Source of the DNA: Actinomycetes bacterium
Lineage (GTDB): Bacteria > Actinomycetota > Acidimicrobiia > Acidimicrobiales > RAAP-2
Assembly (NCBI GenBank): GCA_021826255.1
Contig: JAKBAZ010000058.1
Coordinates: 1-7,876 of the forward strand
Direction of reading: 5' to 3'
Length of the DNA stretch: 7,876 bases
Of this stretch, positions 1 through 7,044 are shown one piece after another; position 1 is the first letter of the stretch, and each line of letters opens with the position of its first letter. The position numbers were made by a program, and so were the translations under genes. The notes below the pieces were generated by a model. It saw only the letters and a program-made list of their open reading frames with translations, ran no database searches and was not told where the DNA came from.

Positions 1-2908
1 CATCATGGTGGAGACGGCGTTTCGCACTAACGCGGGTATCGTGACCCCCAAAGTCGTGAGTTACCACGATCCCCTGGTGCTGCTGCACGTGGGACAAACC
101 TGTGATCGCTACGGAGTCGTTCGAGAACGTATTGAGCCGGGCGAGATCGATCACGGACAGCAGGACCTCGAGCGCGACGTGTTCGTCGCTCCGGGTGGGG
201 TGACACTTATTCGCGCCGACCTCTTTCGATCCCTGCGGGGATTCGACCCCTCAATCCCCGTTCTGGGTGACGACCTCGATCTGTGCTGGCGCGCCCAAGT
301 GGCGGGCGCGCGCGTGGTCGTGGCTCCGCGGGCTCGCGTCGCCCACCGAGAGACGATCTCGACGGGTGAGCGACCCGTCACGCTGCGCGCCACGAGGCGG
401 GTGTCGAATCACGAGATTCAGCGACGCCACCAGCTCTTGATTGTCGCGTCGAATTGGCGCTGGTGGCGAAGCGCGTGGATACTGGTGGTCCTCGCGCTGA
501 TGGACCTCGCCGAGGCGCTCATCGCGCTGGCTCTTCGTGACCGAGAACGCCGAATCGCCATCCTCGGGTCCTGGCGGTGGCTGCTTCGCCAGGGCACTCG
601 AGTCCGTCTCCGTCGGCGCGACCTTCGACGGATCCGGGTACTGTCCGACCACAATCTGACTCGTCTTCAGGCGACGGGGGCGAGTCGTCTCCAGCAGATT
701 CTTCTGCGCCTCATTCGAGAGGGCATCGATTCGACCGCGGGAATATGGCCCGAGGTCGCCCCCGATCCAGCTCTGCGGGACGACCCCGACACGGGCGTGG
801 GATTCGCCGCAGCGTTTTCGGACGACGAAACGTTCGACGAGGGACTGTCACAAGCACCCCGTGCGATGAAGCCCTCCCGATTCTTGACCTCCTTTCGGGC
901 CCAGGTGTTCGCCGTGGCGCTCCTCGGGCTGCTGTGGATCATTGGCTCGCGAAATCTCATTGCCACGCACCTGCCCCTCGTGGGACGACTCGCCCCGCTC
1001 GACTCGTGGTGGGGCAACTGGCGACACTTCTTCGCGTCCTGGAGCCCCGCCGGCGTGGGGACGGGGGCGCCGGGTATGCCGGGCTACGGTGTCCTCGCGA
1101 TGGCCGGAACCTTCGTACTCGGTCGAATGGGTGTCCTACCCCGGGTCGCGCTCATCGGCGCCGTGCCCCTCGGAGCCATCGGGGTCGCCCGACTGTTAAA
1201 GGGTCGGGTTTCCAATCGCGCGCGCGTCGTCGCCGTCGTGGCGTATCTCGTCGCTCCCACCGGTCTCAACATGATCGCGCAGGGGCGCACCGACGTTCTC
1301 GTGGTCGTCGCCCTGTTGCCCTTCATCGTGCGGCGACTCTTCGAGGTACTCGGAGTGCCGAGTTTTCGCGACGGCCCCTATCCAGCCCCTCTGCCCTTCG
1401 GATATCGCGGTTGGCGCTCCACCGAGGCCGGCCAGCGACTCGTACTCTTCGTCCTAGTCGCGCTCTCGTGCGCGATGGCGCCCGGAACCTTCGTGGACGT
1501 GAGTCTCCTCGTCGTCGCCCTGAGCGTGGCCTTACGCCAGTCTCTGCGAGCCAGACGAGTCCGGCGAGTCATGGGTGGGTTGACCGTGAACGTCGCCCTC
1601 CTACTCGCACCACTCACTCTCGACAGCCTCCTCGCCGGGCGCAAGTTCTTCTCGGTGTTCGGACTCGCGGGTGCTCCCTGGGAGGCACCGAGTCTTGGCG
1701 CGCTACTGCGCGGAGTCAACGGCATCTACGGGGCGACCTGGTGGGGCTGGATCTCGCCGGTCCTCGCTCTGGTCGCCCTCGTTCTCGCGCGCGACGTGCG
1801 TCGGTCTATTGCGTCGAGTCTGGGTCTCCTCGCGTCACTCACCCTCGTGGTGCTTACGGTGTCGGTCCACCACTGGGCGGGAACCTTCACGCCCGACCCC
1901 AACGTGCTCTTCGCCCTCTACTCGTTGAGCCTCGCGATCCTCTGCGGATACGCCGTGTCGGCCATGGAGAACGACCTTCGAGGATCCGGTGAACGGTGGC
2001 GACGCGTGGTGGCCCCCGTGGCGGCCGTGGTGACTCTCGGCCTTCCCGTCGGGTACGTGAACGCGATCGCCAGTGGTCGATTCGACCTTCCGACCACGTC
2101 GAGTGCGGCGTCGCTGACGACGGTGGCGACGACTCCCGGCAACCGGGTCTTGTGGCTGGGTTCGCCCGCCGTGCTGCCCTCCGCCGGCTGGACGGTCGCC
2201 CCGGGTCTCGAAGCGGCCACCTCGACGGGCGGACTGCCGGGCGGGTCCAATCTGTTCGCTCCCCCGACGTCGGGAACCTTCGACCCTCTTCTCGCCGCCC
2301 TTCGAGAGGCGTTACGGGGAGAAACGGTGTACCTCGGCCAACTCCTCGCTCCCGCGGGTATCTCGACCATCATCGTCATGCAGTCCGCCGCTCCCCAGTT
2401 GGCGGGAGTTCAGAGTTCGGTGGTGAACAACGTCCCGGGTAACGTCCTGCCCGCGCTCAACCAGCAAGTCGATCTCTCGCTCACTCTGACCAGTCCCGCG
2501 GTCGAGGTGTTCTCCAACTCCGAGTTCAATGGCGTCGTGCGGGCGCGCACCTCGGTGACCCAGCCCTGGCGCGCGGTACTTGGCGGACTCGGTGACTCAG
2601 GTTCCGTGCCGTCGGGTACCTCCATCGAGGCGGGTTACGCCCCGGCGAGTGCCTTCTCCCTGGCGGTGCGAGGCGCCCGAGTGACGAAATCCACTCTCGA
2701 CGGTTGGGCTCCCCAGTACAGTCTCTCGCCGACTTCGGGAACGGTGAGTGCTCGTCTCGTGCTCAGCCGGTTTCCGTGGAACGGCATTCTCGCGGGCCTC
2801 ACACTGGTGTTGTGGTGTGTGGTGATTTTGGGCTTCGGGTGGATTCAACGGGCGGAGTGGTTGTTCACGGGTCGGCCCGCGGCTCGAAGGGTGCGTCGTG
2901 GTGACTAG
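1..2908 (+). CDS. Glycosyltransferase family 2 fused to a large polytopic (GT-C-like) membrane region; 5' partial
   Basis: Probably transfers sugars from a nucleotide-activated donor onto an envelope glycan or lipid carrier; the substrate cannot be told. The frame is open to the left edge (an Ile codon precedes the Met at 5), so that Met is internal; the GT2 nucleotide-binding beginning and first DXD are outside. Numbering from that Met gives 967 residues. The end of a GT2 domain is visible: AGIVTPKV (10-17), VAPGG (61-65), then GDDLDLCWR (88-96) with the acidic residues expected near the acceptor site. A helix at about 156-177 and a basic/acidic cytoplasmic stretch (180-297) follow. About 11 more hydrophobic segments lie between 299 and 686. 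A mostly soluble, probably extracytoplasmic region (690-920) and a last helix (about 925-945) end in a basic tail. The middle resembles GT-C membrane glycosyltransferases by layout only. It overlaps the next gene by 11 bases, suggesting one transcript. GT2 is confident; the activity of the membrane half is inferred. Confidence 0.85.
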   Translation, partial: IMVETAFRTNAGIVTPKVVSYHDPLVLLHVGQTCDRYGVVRERIEPGEIDHGQQDLERDVFVAPGGVTLIRADLFRSLRGFDPSIPVLGDDLDLCWRAQVAGARVVVAPRARVAHRETISTGERPVTLRATRRVSNHEIQRRHQLLIVASNWRWWRSAWILVVLALMDLAEALIALALRDRERRIAILGSWRWLLRQGTRVRLRRRDLRRIRVLSDHNLTRLQATGASRLQQILLRLIREGIDSTAGIWPEVAPDPALRDDPDTGVGFAAAFSDDETFDEGLSQAPRAMKPSRFLTSFRAQVFAVALLGLLWIIGSRNLIATHLPLVGRLAPLDSWWGNWRHFFASWSPAGVGTGAPGMPGYGVLAMAGTFVLGRMGVLPRVALIGAVPLGAIGVARLLKGRVSNRARVVAVVAYLVAPTGLNMIAQGRTDVLVVVALLPFIVRRLFEVLGVPSFRDGPYPAPLPFGYRGWRSTEAGQRLVLFVLVALSCAMAPGTFVDVSLLVVALSVALRQSLRARRVRRVMGGLTVNVALLLAPLTLDSLLAGRKFFSVFGLAGAPWEAPSLGALLRGVNGIYGATWWGWISPVLALVALVLARDVRRSIASSLGLLASLTLVVLTVSVHHWAGTFTPDPNVLFALYSLSLAILCGYAVSAMENDLRGSGERWRRVVAPVAAVVTLGLPVGYVNAIASGRFDLPTTSSAASLTTVATTPGNRVLWLGSPAVLPSAGWTVAPGLEAATSTGGLPGGSNLFAPPTSGTFDPLLAALREALRGETVYLGQLLAPAGISTIIVMQSAAPQLAGVQSSVVNNVPGNVLPALNQQVDLSLTLTSPAVEVFSNSEFNGVVRARTSVTQPWRAVLGGLGDSGSVPSGTSIEAGYAPASAFSLAVRGARVTKSTLDGWAPQYSLSPTSGTVSARLVLSRFPWNGILAGLTLVLWCVVILGFGWIQRAEWLFTGRPAARRVRRGD
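2886..2891 (+). promoter_or_regulatory. Ribosome binding site inside the preceding gene (GAAGGG)
   Basis: A purine-rich GAAGGG lies within the last codons of the glycosyltransferase gene, 6 bases before GTG 2898 and 9 before GTG 2901. It supports a start at one of these two adjacent GTG codons and reinitiation or translational coupling across the gene overlap. The sequence does not decide between the two GTGs. Confidence 0.5.
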
Positions 2909-4253
2909 GTCTCGTCCCCGGGTGGTGCTGGGCCTCACGGTGTTGGGCGTGGTCGCGAGCGCCTGGGTGGCCGAGTCGGTGCACTCGACGAATCCCACGG
3001 TCACTCCGGTGGCGGTGGGTCCCAATGTTCAGTCCAGTGCGCTCTACTGCGCCGGCCTGACCAACGTGGCGGGGGGTTTTCACGGTGTCGTGGCCTTCGT
3101 GAACACGACGTCGCACCCGCGCCACGTCATCGCGAGAGTGACGGCCACCGCCGCCACGCGGGCTAACTCGACCACGTTCGTTATCGCTCCCCACGGTCGG
3201 TACTTGCTCCAACCGGACGCACTGGTGAGGGGACATACGTACGCGGTCGCCGCGCAAATCCTCGGTGGTGGAGTGGACGCCGGTGAGGTCATCACCACGG
3301 AAGGGTTGAGTGCCCCGTGCAGTTCGGCGGGAACGAGCTCGTGGTTTGAAAGCGGCCTCGATACCACGGTCGGCTCACGAGCCGACCTCGTGATTTACAA
3401 CCCCACCGCGACGGCGTCCGTCTTCAATATCCTGACGTTCTCCTCGCTCGGTTACCAGGCCCCGGCCCCTCTACAAGGGATTACCGTCGGACCCCACGCC
3501 GTGACGACCGTCAACCTCGGAACCTACGTCGTGGCGACACCCAACGTGGGGGTCCAGGTTCAAGTGCTGCGAGGTTCCCTCGTGGTGGCCGCCGACCAGT
3601 CGTCGGGATCGGTCGCCTCCATCGCGTCGGGATCGCTCCACCTCGACTCTCGCGCCGCCTTCGGCCTCGTCTCGGTGGCGCGAGGAGCGAGTACGCAAAT
3701 CCGAGTCGCGAACCCCAACTCGAACTCGGTCGCGGTCGGACTCACTCTCCATCAAGCCGGACTCACGCAGCCTCCGCTCACCGTGGAGGTGCCGGCGTTC
3801 GGGACGGCGAAGGTGACTCTCGCGCCCAATACCGCCATTGCACCGACGGGAATTATTTCGCTCACGGGTAACGCCACCGGTCCCGTGGCGTGGTCCCTGT
3901 CGACGGGAACCTCGAGCGGACGAGAACTCTCGCCCCTGCCGACCCCGGGTAAGGAAGTGGTGGTGAGTGATGTGACGGGGCGCGGATTCACCGCGGCGAT
4001 GATTCTCAACGTTTCGTCGTCGTCCCAGAGAGTGGGGTGGCGTTTGGTGAAGGCCTCGAGCGTGGTGGAGTCCGGGCACTGGACGTTGCCGGCGCGTTCC
4101 ATCCAGTCACTCGGTCAACTCCTCGGCAGTCGCACTCGACTCTCCAACGCGACGCTCGTGATCGAGTCCTCGCGCAGCGACGTGGAGATGATCGGCACCC
4201 TCCCGAGCACTCCGCTCGGTGTTGCGGTGGTGAACTCGCTACACCGCGGGTAG
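2898..4253 (+). CDS. DUF5719-like exported protein with four internal beta-rich repeats
   Basis: Function is unknown. The pattern (a YCAGL motif near the mature N-terminus, later CSSAGTSSWF, then IYNPT) fits the actinobacterial DUF5719 family, usually next to a GT2 membrane glycosyltransferase, as here. The protein has 451 residues. A short basic start (RSRPR) and hydrophobic stretch (9-24) form a signal peptide or anchor, placing the rest outside the membrane. There are only two cysteines, Cys51 and Cys141, so a disulfide is plausible. The rest is Ser/Thr/Val/Gly-rich with alternating beta-strand character and no further membrane segment. Four repeats can be aligned around Asn69, Asn168, Asn272 and Asn371, each followed 27-31 residues later by a Val/Leu-x-Pro strand (Pro98, Pro199, Pro299, Pro398). 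No catalytic motif is seen, so a structural, binding or accessory role beside the glycosyltransferase is the best guess. Start is GTG 2898 (or 2901). The stop lies inside the converging ftsH gene. Confidence 0.8.
   Translation: MVTRSRPRVVLGLTVLGVVASAWVAESVHSTNPTVTPVAVGPNVQSSALYCAGLTNVAGGFHGVVAFVNTTSHPRHVIARVTATAATRANSTTFVIAPHGRYLLQPDALVRGHTYAVAAQILGGGVDAGEVITTEGLSAPCSSAGTSSWFESGLDTTVGSRADLVIYNPTATASVFNILTFSSLGYQAPAPLQGITVGPHAVTTVNLGTYVVATPNVGVQVQVLRGSLVVAADQSSGSVASIASGSLHLDSRAAFGLVSVARGASTQIRVANPNSNSVAVGLTLHQAGLTQPPLTVEVPAFGTAKVTLAPNTAIAPTGIISLTGNATGPVAWSLSTGTSSGRELSPLPTPGKEVVVSDVTGRGFTAAMILNVSSSSQRVGWRLVKASSVVESGHWTLPARSIQSLGQLLGSRTRLSNATLVIESSRSDVEMIGTLPSTPLGVAVVNSLHRG
4239..4253. repeat. 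Palindromic convergent gene overlap carrying both stop codons
   Basis: The 15 bases shared by the two converging genes read CTAC-A-CCGCGG-GTAG, which is a perfect 14-base palindrome apart from one extra A at 4243. The right end gives TAG for the DUF5719 gene and the left end, read on the other strand, gives TAG for ftsH. No T-run follows on either strand, so it does not look like a classical intrinsic terminator. Whether it affects transcription is unknown. Confidence 0.6.
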
Positions 4254-6236
4254 CGTCGGCGGTTCCCAGGTCGGGGGCTGGGCCGCCGTGACCGACTCGC
4301 GCGGGGCGTCAGTAGTTCCTCGACCGAGGTATCCGATGGCACTGACCGTTCGCGTGCCCGCCGGGTGCACCGGCTGTCCGTAGGCCTCGTCGATGAGACG
4401 GGCCGCCTCTTCTCCGTCGATGGTCTCGTGCTCGAGCAGAGCGCGGGTCAAAGCCTCGAGTCCGCGTCGGTGGAGAGTGAGAACTTCGATGGCTCGTGAC
4501 TCTTGCTCGCGCAGGATTCGCTCCACCTCGTCGTCAATGACCTGAGAGGTGTGATCGGAGTAGTCCCGCTGGTGCATCAAGTCTTCGCCCAGGAAGACTT
4601 GATTGTTGGAACCCCACGCCATGGGGCCAATCTCTTTTGACATACCCCACTCGCGGACCATCCGAATGGCGAGCTCCGTGTTCCGCTGGAGGTCGTCAGC
4701 AGCCCCAGTAGAGAGGTCCCCGTAGACGAGAAGTTCGGCCACGCGGCCACCCATTCTCATGCATAGGGAGTCCTCGAGGTGACCCCGCGACATGATGTGG
4801 CGGTCCTCTTCGGGCAAGGTCATCGTGACTCCGAGAGCCATGCCCCGCGGGATGATGGTGATCTTGTGCAGGGGATCGGTCTTCTCCAGAACGTAGGCCA
4901 AGAGCGCGTGACCGCTTTCGTGGTAGGCGATGCGTTCCCGCTCGGGCTCAGTGAGCACCATGGTGTCGCGTTGCTGGCCCATCATCACTCGGTCACGAGC
5001 ACTTTCGAAGTCGGCCATGGTGATGGTGGCCGAGTGTCGGCGCACCGCGTGAAGAGCCGCCTCATTGACGAGGTTGGAGAGATCCGCCCCACTCATGCCG
5101 GGCGTACCGCGAGCCACCATCGTCAGGTCGACACTGGGGTCGAGGGGCTTGTTCTTCGAGTGGACCTGGAGAATCGGGGTACGCTCCTCGAGATCGGGCA
5201 GGGGCACCACAATTTGGCGGTCGAAGCGACCCGGACGTAACAGGGCCGGATCGAGAACGTCGGGGCGGTTGGTCGCGGCGATGATCACGACCCCTTCGGA
5301 GGTTTCGAATCCATCCATCTCCGAGAGCATTTGGTTGAGCGTCTGTTCGCGTTCGTCGTGTCCACCACCGAGCCCGGCTCCGCGCTTTCGACCAATCGAG
5401 TCGATCTCGTCGATGAAGACAATGGCCGGAGCCTGCTTTCGGGCCGTGGAGAAGAGGTCGCGAACGCGACTTGCTCCCACGCCGACGAACATCTCCATGA
5501 AGTCCGAACCCGAAACCGAGAAGAAGGGCACTCCCGCCTCGCCGGCCACCGCGCGCGCGAGCAGGGTCTTGCCCGTTCCCGGGGGGCCCACCAGGAGAAG
5601 GCCCTTCGGGACCACGGCACCGAGTGACGTGAACTTGCTCGGGCTCTTCAAGAAGTCCACCACTTCGGTGATCTCTTGCTTGACTCCGAGGTAACCCGCG
5701 ACGTCGGCGAAGGTCGTCTTCGGGCGATCCTCCGAGAACTGCTTAGCGCGAGAGCGACCGACCGACATCATCCCGTTCATTTGACCCCGGGCTTGGCGGT
5801 TCAAGAAGTACATGAACCCGCCGAGCAGGAGGAACCAGACGAGGTAGGGCAGCAGAGTTGAGGCCAGGTTGGACGGGTTGGCGAAGGTCACCGTGACGTT
5901 GGCGGCCCGCAGGGTCGCCACTTCGTCAGAGAGAACGGGGTAGGGACCGGTCGTGGTGAAGCTCGTTCCATTGAGCAGTTGACCGGTGATCACACCACTC
6001 GAGTTACTGATCGACGCCGACACCACTTGATTGTTCTTCGCGTCGTTGAGCAGTTGGGAGTAGTTGAGCGAGTTCGTGGTGTGGCTGCTCAGCACGGAAC
6101 TAAGAATGACGAAACCGACCACGAACGCGGCGGCGAGTCCCAGGATGAGCCGTCCCCGACTTTGGGGAGTGGAGGGCTTGTCACCATTCGTGAGCCAGCG
6201 CTTCGGGGGAGTCTTGGAGGGACCAGGAGTTGTCAC
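4239..6236 (-). CDS. ftsH: ATP-dependent zinc metalloprotease FtsH
   Basis: Membrane-anchored AAA+ protease that extracts and degrades damaged or unassembled membrane proteins and some cytosolic regulators, as a hexamer. With the GTG at 6236 the protein is 665 residues, normal for the family. In order: a Pro-rich cytoplasmic tail, helix 1 (30-49), an extracytoplasmic domain (about 50-126), helix 2 (127-145), then the AAA module. Visible motifs are Walker A GPPGTGKT (217-224, Lys223), pore loop FVGVG (250-254), Walker B IDEID (Asp276-Glu277), sensor Asn323 and arginine fingers Arg334/Arg337 in LLRPGRFDR. The protease domain has HESGH (His439, Glu440, His443) and a likely third zinc ligand at Asp515. 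All key residues are present, so it should be active. No in-frame Met lies between this start and helix 2. Upstream codons to an ATG at 6353 would overlap the divergent gene and lack family character; a TTG at 6245 is an alternative. The gene stands alone on its strand and ends inside the DUF5719 gene. Confidence 0.97.
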   Translation of the reverse strand: MTTPGPSKTPPKRWLTNGDKPSTPQSRGRLILGLAAAFVVGFVILSSVLSSHTTNSLNYSQLLNDAKNNQVVSASISNSSGVITGQLLNGTSFTTTGPYPVLSDEVATLRAANVTVTFANPSNLASTLLPYLVWFLLLGGFMYFLNRQARGQMNGMMSVGRSRAKQFSEDRPKTTFADVAGYLGVKQEITEVVDFLKSPSKFTSLGAVVPKGLLLVGPPGTGKTLLARAVAGEAGVPFFSVSGSDFMEMFVGVGASRVRDLFSTARKQAPAIVFIDEIDSIGRKRGAGLGGGHDEREQTLNQMLSEMDGFETSEGVVIIAATNRPDVLDPALLRPGRFDRQIVVPLPDLEERTPILQVHSKNKPLDPSVDLTMVARGTPGMSGADLSNLVNEAALHAVRRHSATITMADFESARDRVMMGQQRDTMVLTEPERERIAYHESGHALLAYVLEKTDPLHKITIIPRGMALGVTMTLPEEDRHIMSRGHLEDSLCMRMGGRVAELLVYGDLSTGAADDLQRNTELAIRMVREWGMSKEIGPMAWGSNNQVFLGEDLMHQRDYSDHTSQVIDDEVERILREQESRAIEVLTLHRRGLEALTRALLEHETIDGEEAARLIDEAYGQPVHPAGTRTVSAIGYLGRGTTDAPRESVTAAQPPTWEPPTLPAV

Positions 6237-6269
6237 GTTCCCCAATCTAGAGGCGGGACAGCGACGTCC

Positions 6270-6282
6270 GGCCCGCTGGGCC
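6270..6282. repeat. Inverted repeat GGCCC-GCT-GGGCC
   Basis: Perfect 5-base arms with a 3-base loop. If ftsH is transcribed from the candidate promoter to its right, this would form a small GC-only hairpin in the ftsH leader, about 35 bases before the start codon. There is no T-tract after it, so it is not a standard terminator. Confidence 0.5.
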
Positions 6283-6290
6283 TGGTGGTT

Positions 6291-6303
6291 TAACAAGTTG
6301 TTA
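6291..6303. repeat. Inverted repeat TAACAA-G-TTGTTA, possible operator
   Basis: A perfect 6-base inverted repeat around one central base. It is AT-rich in a strongly GC-rich region, 12 bases before the CPBP start, and it overlaps the candidate ftsH -10 element. Form and position suit a dimeric repressor site. It does not match the CIRCE (HrcA) or HAIR (HspR) heat-shock operators as I know them, so no regulator is proposed. Confidence 0.45.
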
Positions 6304-6304
6304 G

Positions 6305-6315
6305 CGTTGAGAACG
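6305..6315. repeat. Short inverted repeat CGTT-GAG-AACG abutting the CPBP start codon
   Basis: Perfect 4-base arms with a 3-base centre, ending immediately before ATG 6316. In RNA it could partly sequester the weak GAGAAC ribosome binding region. Short arms like these occur readily by chance, so support is modest. Confidence 0.3.
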
Positions 6316-7044
6316 ATGAACCCCCAACGGGATCGAGAGTTTCGTCGCGTCACCCAAGTCGTGGTGGCCGTGGCGCTGGCCTTCTTGGCGGGTCAACTCG
6401 TGGCGGTCGTGTGCCAGAGCGTGGCCGTCGCGCTGGCTCATCCCGCCGGTGGAACCGCGGTTCTCACCTCCGCCAGCCCCCCATGGTGGGCGACGGCGAG
6501 TGGACTGGTCGGTCTGTGGGTGGGCTTTGGGGGCGGGGTGTGGTTGGCCTTCTCGCGTGAGGTCGTCGAACGCATTCCTCGCCCCTGGACCTTTCGTCCC
6601 AGTGACTTTCTCTACGTCCTTCTCGGGGTTGCCCTCCAGGGCGCGGTGGCCATCCTCTACGCGCCCTTTCACCTCGCCCAGTTGAGCCAACCCGTTCACA
6701 AGATCTTCGATGGTTCGCGGGGGTCGACCTTTGTCCTGCTGGCCCTCATGACGTCGCTCGGCGCCCCCGTTGTCGAAGAGTGGCTTTTTCGAGGGGTGCT
6801 CTTTCGGGGCCTGCTTGGTCCCGAGCCCTCTTCTCGTCGCCTGTGGGTGAGTGCGGTGGTGTCGGCGGCTCTCTTTGGACTGGCCCACGGTGAGTGGATT
6901 CAACTGCCCGGCCTCTTCGTACTGGGTATCGTGCTGGCTCTCGTGGTGAGGCGTACCGGTCGCCTCGTCCCCTCGATGTTGACCCACGTCGGTTTCAACG
7001 GAGTCGCGCTGGTCACGCTGGTGGCGCAACGAGCCCACTCGTGA
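6316..7044 (+). CDS. CPBP-family intramembrane glutamic endopeptidase
   Basis: Multi-spanning membrane protein of the CPBP/CaaX-protease-like (Abi) family, whose members cleave within or near the membrane or act in bacteriocin self-immunity and membrane-protein processing. The substrate here is unknown. It is 242 residues, typical for the family. All three signature motifs are present: EExxxR (Glu154, Glu155, Arg159), FxxxH (Phe187, His191) and HxxxN (His224, Asn228), the residues thought to form the active site. Hydrophobic segments lie at about 12-40, 58-79, 98-118, 139-152, 176-190, 197-212 and 223-237. The first two are separated by an extracytoplasmic-like Pro/Trp-containing loop. The ATG at 6316 is chosen because the polypeptide upstream reads antisense to the ftsH N-terminus and lacks membrane character; an in-frame TTG at 6298 is possible. 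Its stop overlaps the next start by 4 bases, so the two are likely co-translated. Confidence 0.92.
   Translation: MNPQRDREFRRVTQVVVAVALAFLAGQLVAVVCQSVAVALAHPAGGTAVLTSASPPWWATASGLVGLWVGFGGGVWLAFSREVVERIPRPWTFRPSDFLYVLLGVALQGAVAILYAPFHLAQLSQPVHKIFDGSRGSTFVLLALMTSLGAPVVEEWLFRGVLFRGLLGPEPSSRRLWVSAVVSAALFGLAHGEWIQLPGLFVLGIVLALVVRRTGRLVPSMLTHVGFNGVALVTLVAQRAHS

Larger units (their letters stand above)
6237..6315. promoter_or_regulatory. Divergent intergenic region between ftsH and the CPBP gene
   Basis: These 79 bases are the only non-coding DNA in the window and must hold both divergent promoters unless transcription starts inside the genes. A possible ftsH promoter on the minus strand has TTGGGG (6327-6322, just inside the CPBP gene), an 18-base spacer and TAACAA (6303-6298). 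It is a weak match. No convincing -35/-10 pair was found for the plus strand. Ribosome binding sites are poor on both sides: GGGG lies only 3 bases from the ftsH GTG, and GAGAAC abuts the CPBP ATG. Three inverted repeats fill the right half and are listed separately. Confidence 0.45.

Noticed and set aside
5..7. ATG at 5 as the true start of the glycosyltransferase
   Set aside because: The frame stays open to the left edge and the protein begins in the middle of a GT2 domain, so the real start lies outside the window.
577..1992. Long plus-strand open frame (471 codons) inside the glycosyltransferase gene
   Set aside because: Its product is an Arg/Ser/Pro/Gly-rich composition typical of an out-of-phase reading of GC-rich DNA, with no domain. 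The overlapping frame is a clear membrane glycosyltransferase.
3471..4079. Minus-strand open frame (202 codons) opposite the DUF5719 gene
   Set aside because: Arg/His/Gly-rich low-complexity shadow; the plus-strand frame has a signal segment, family motifs and internal repeats.
4239..4290. Intrinsic terminator between the converging genes
   Set aside because: The overlap palindrome has no T-tract on either strand and lies inside coding sequence, so it does not meet the usual criteria.
6064..6315. Upstream extension of the CPBP gene to an ATG at 6064
   Set aside because: This stretch is antisense to the ftsH N-terminus and crosses the divergent promoter region. The membrane protein character begins after ATG 6316.
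6237..6353. Upstream extension of ftsH to an ATG at 6353
   Set aside because: It would read through the intergenic region and into the CPBP gene on the opposite strand, and it adds 39 residues not typical of FtsH. GTG 6236 gives a normal length.
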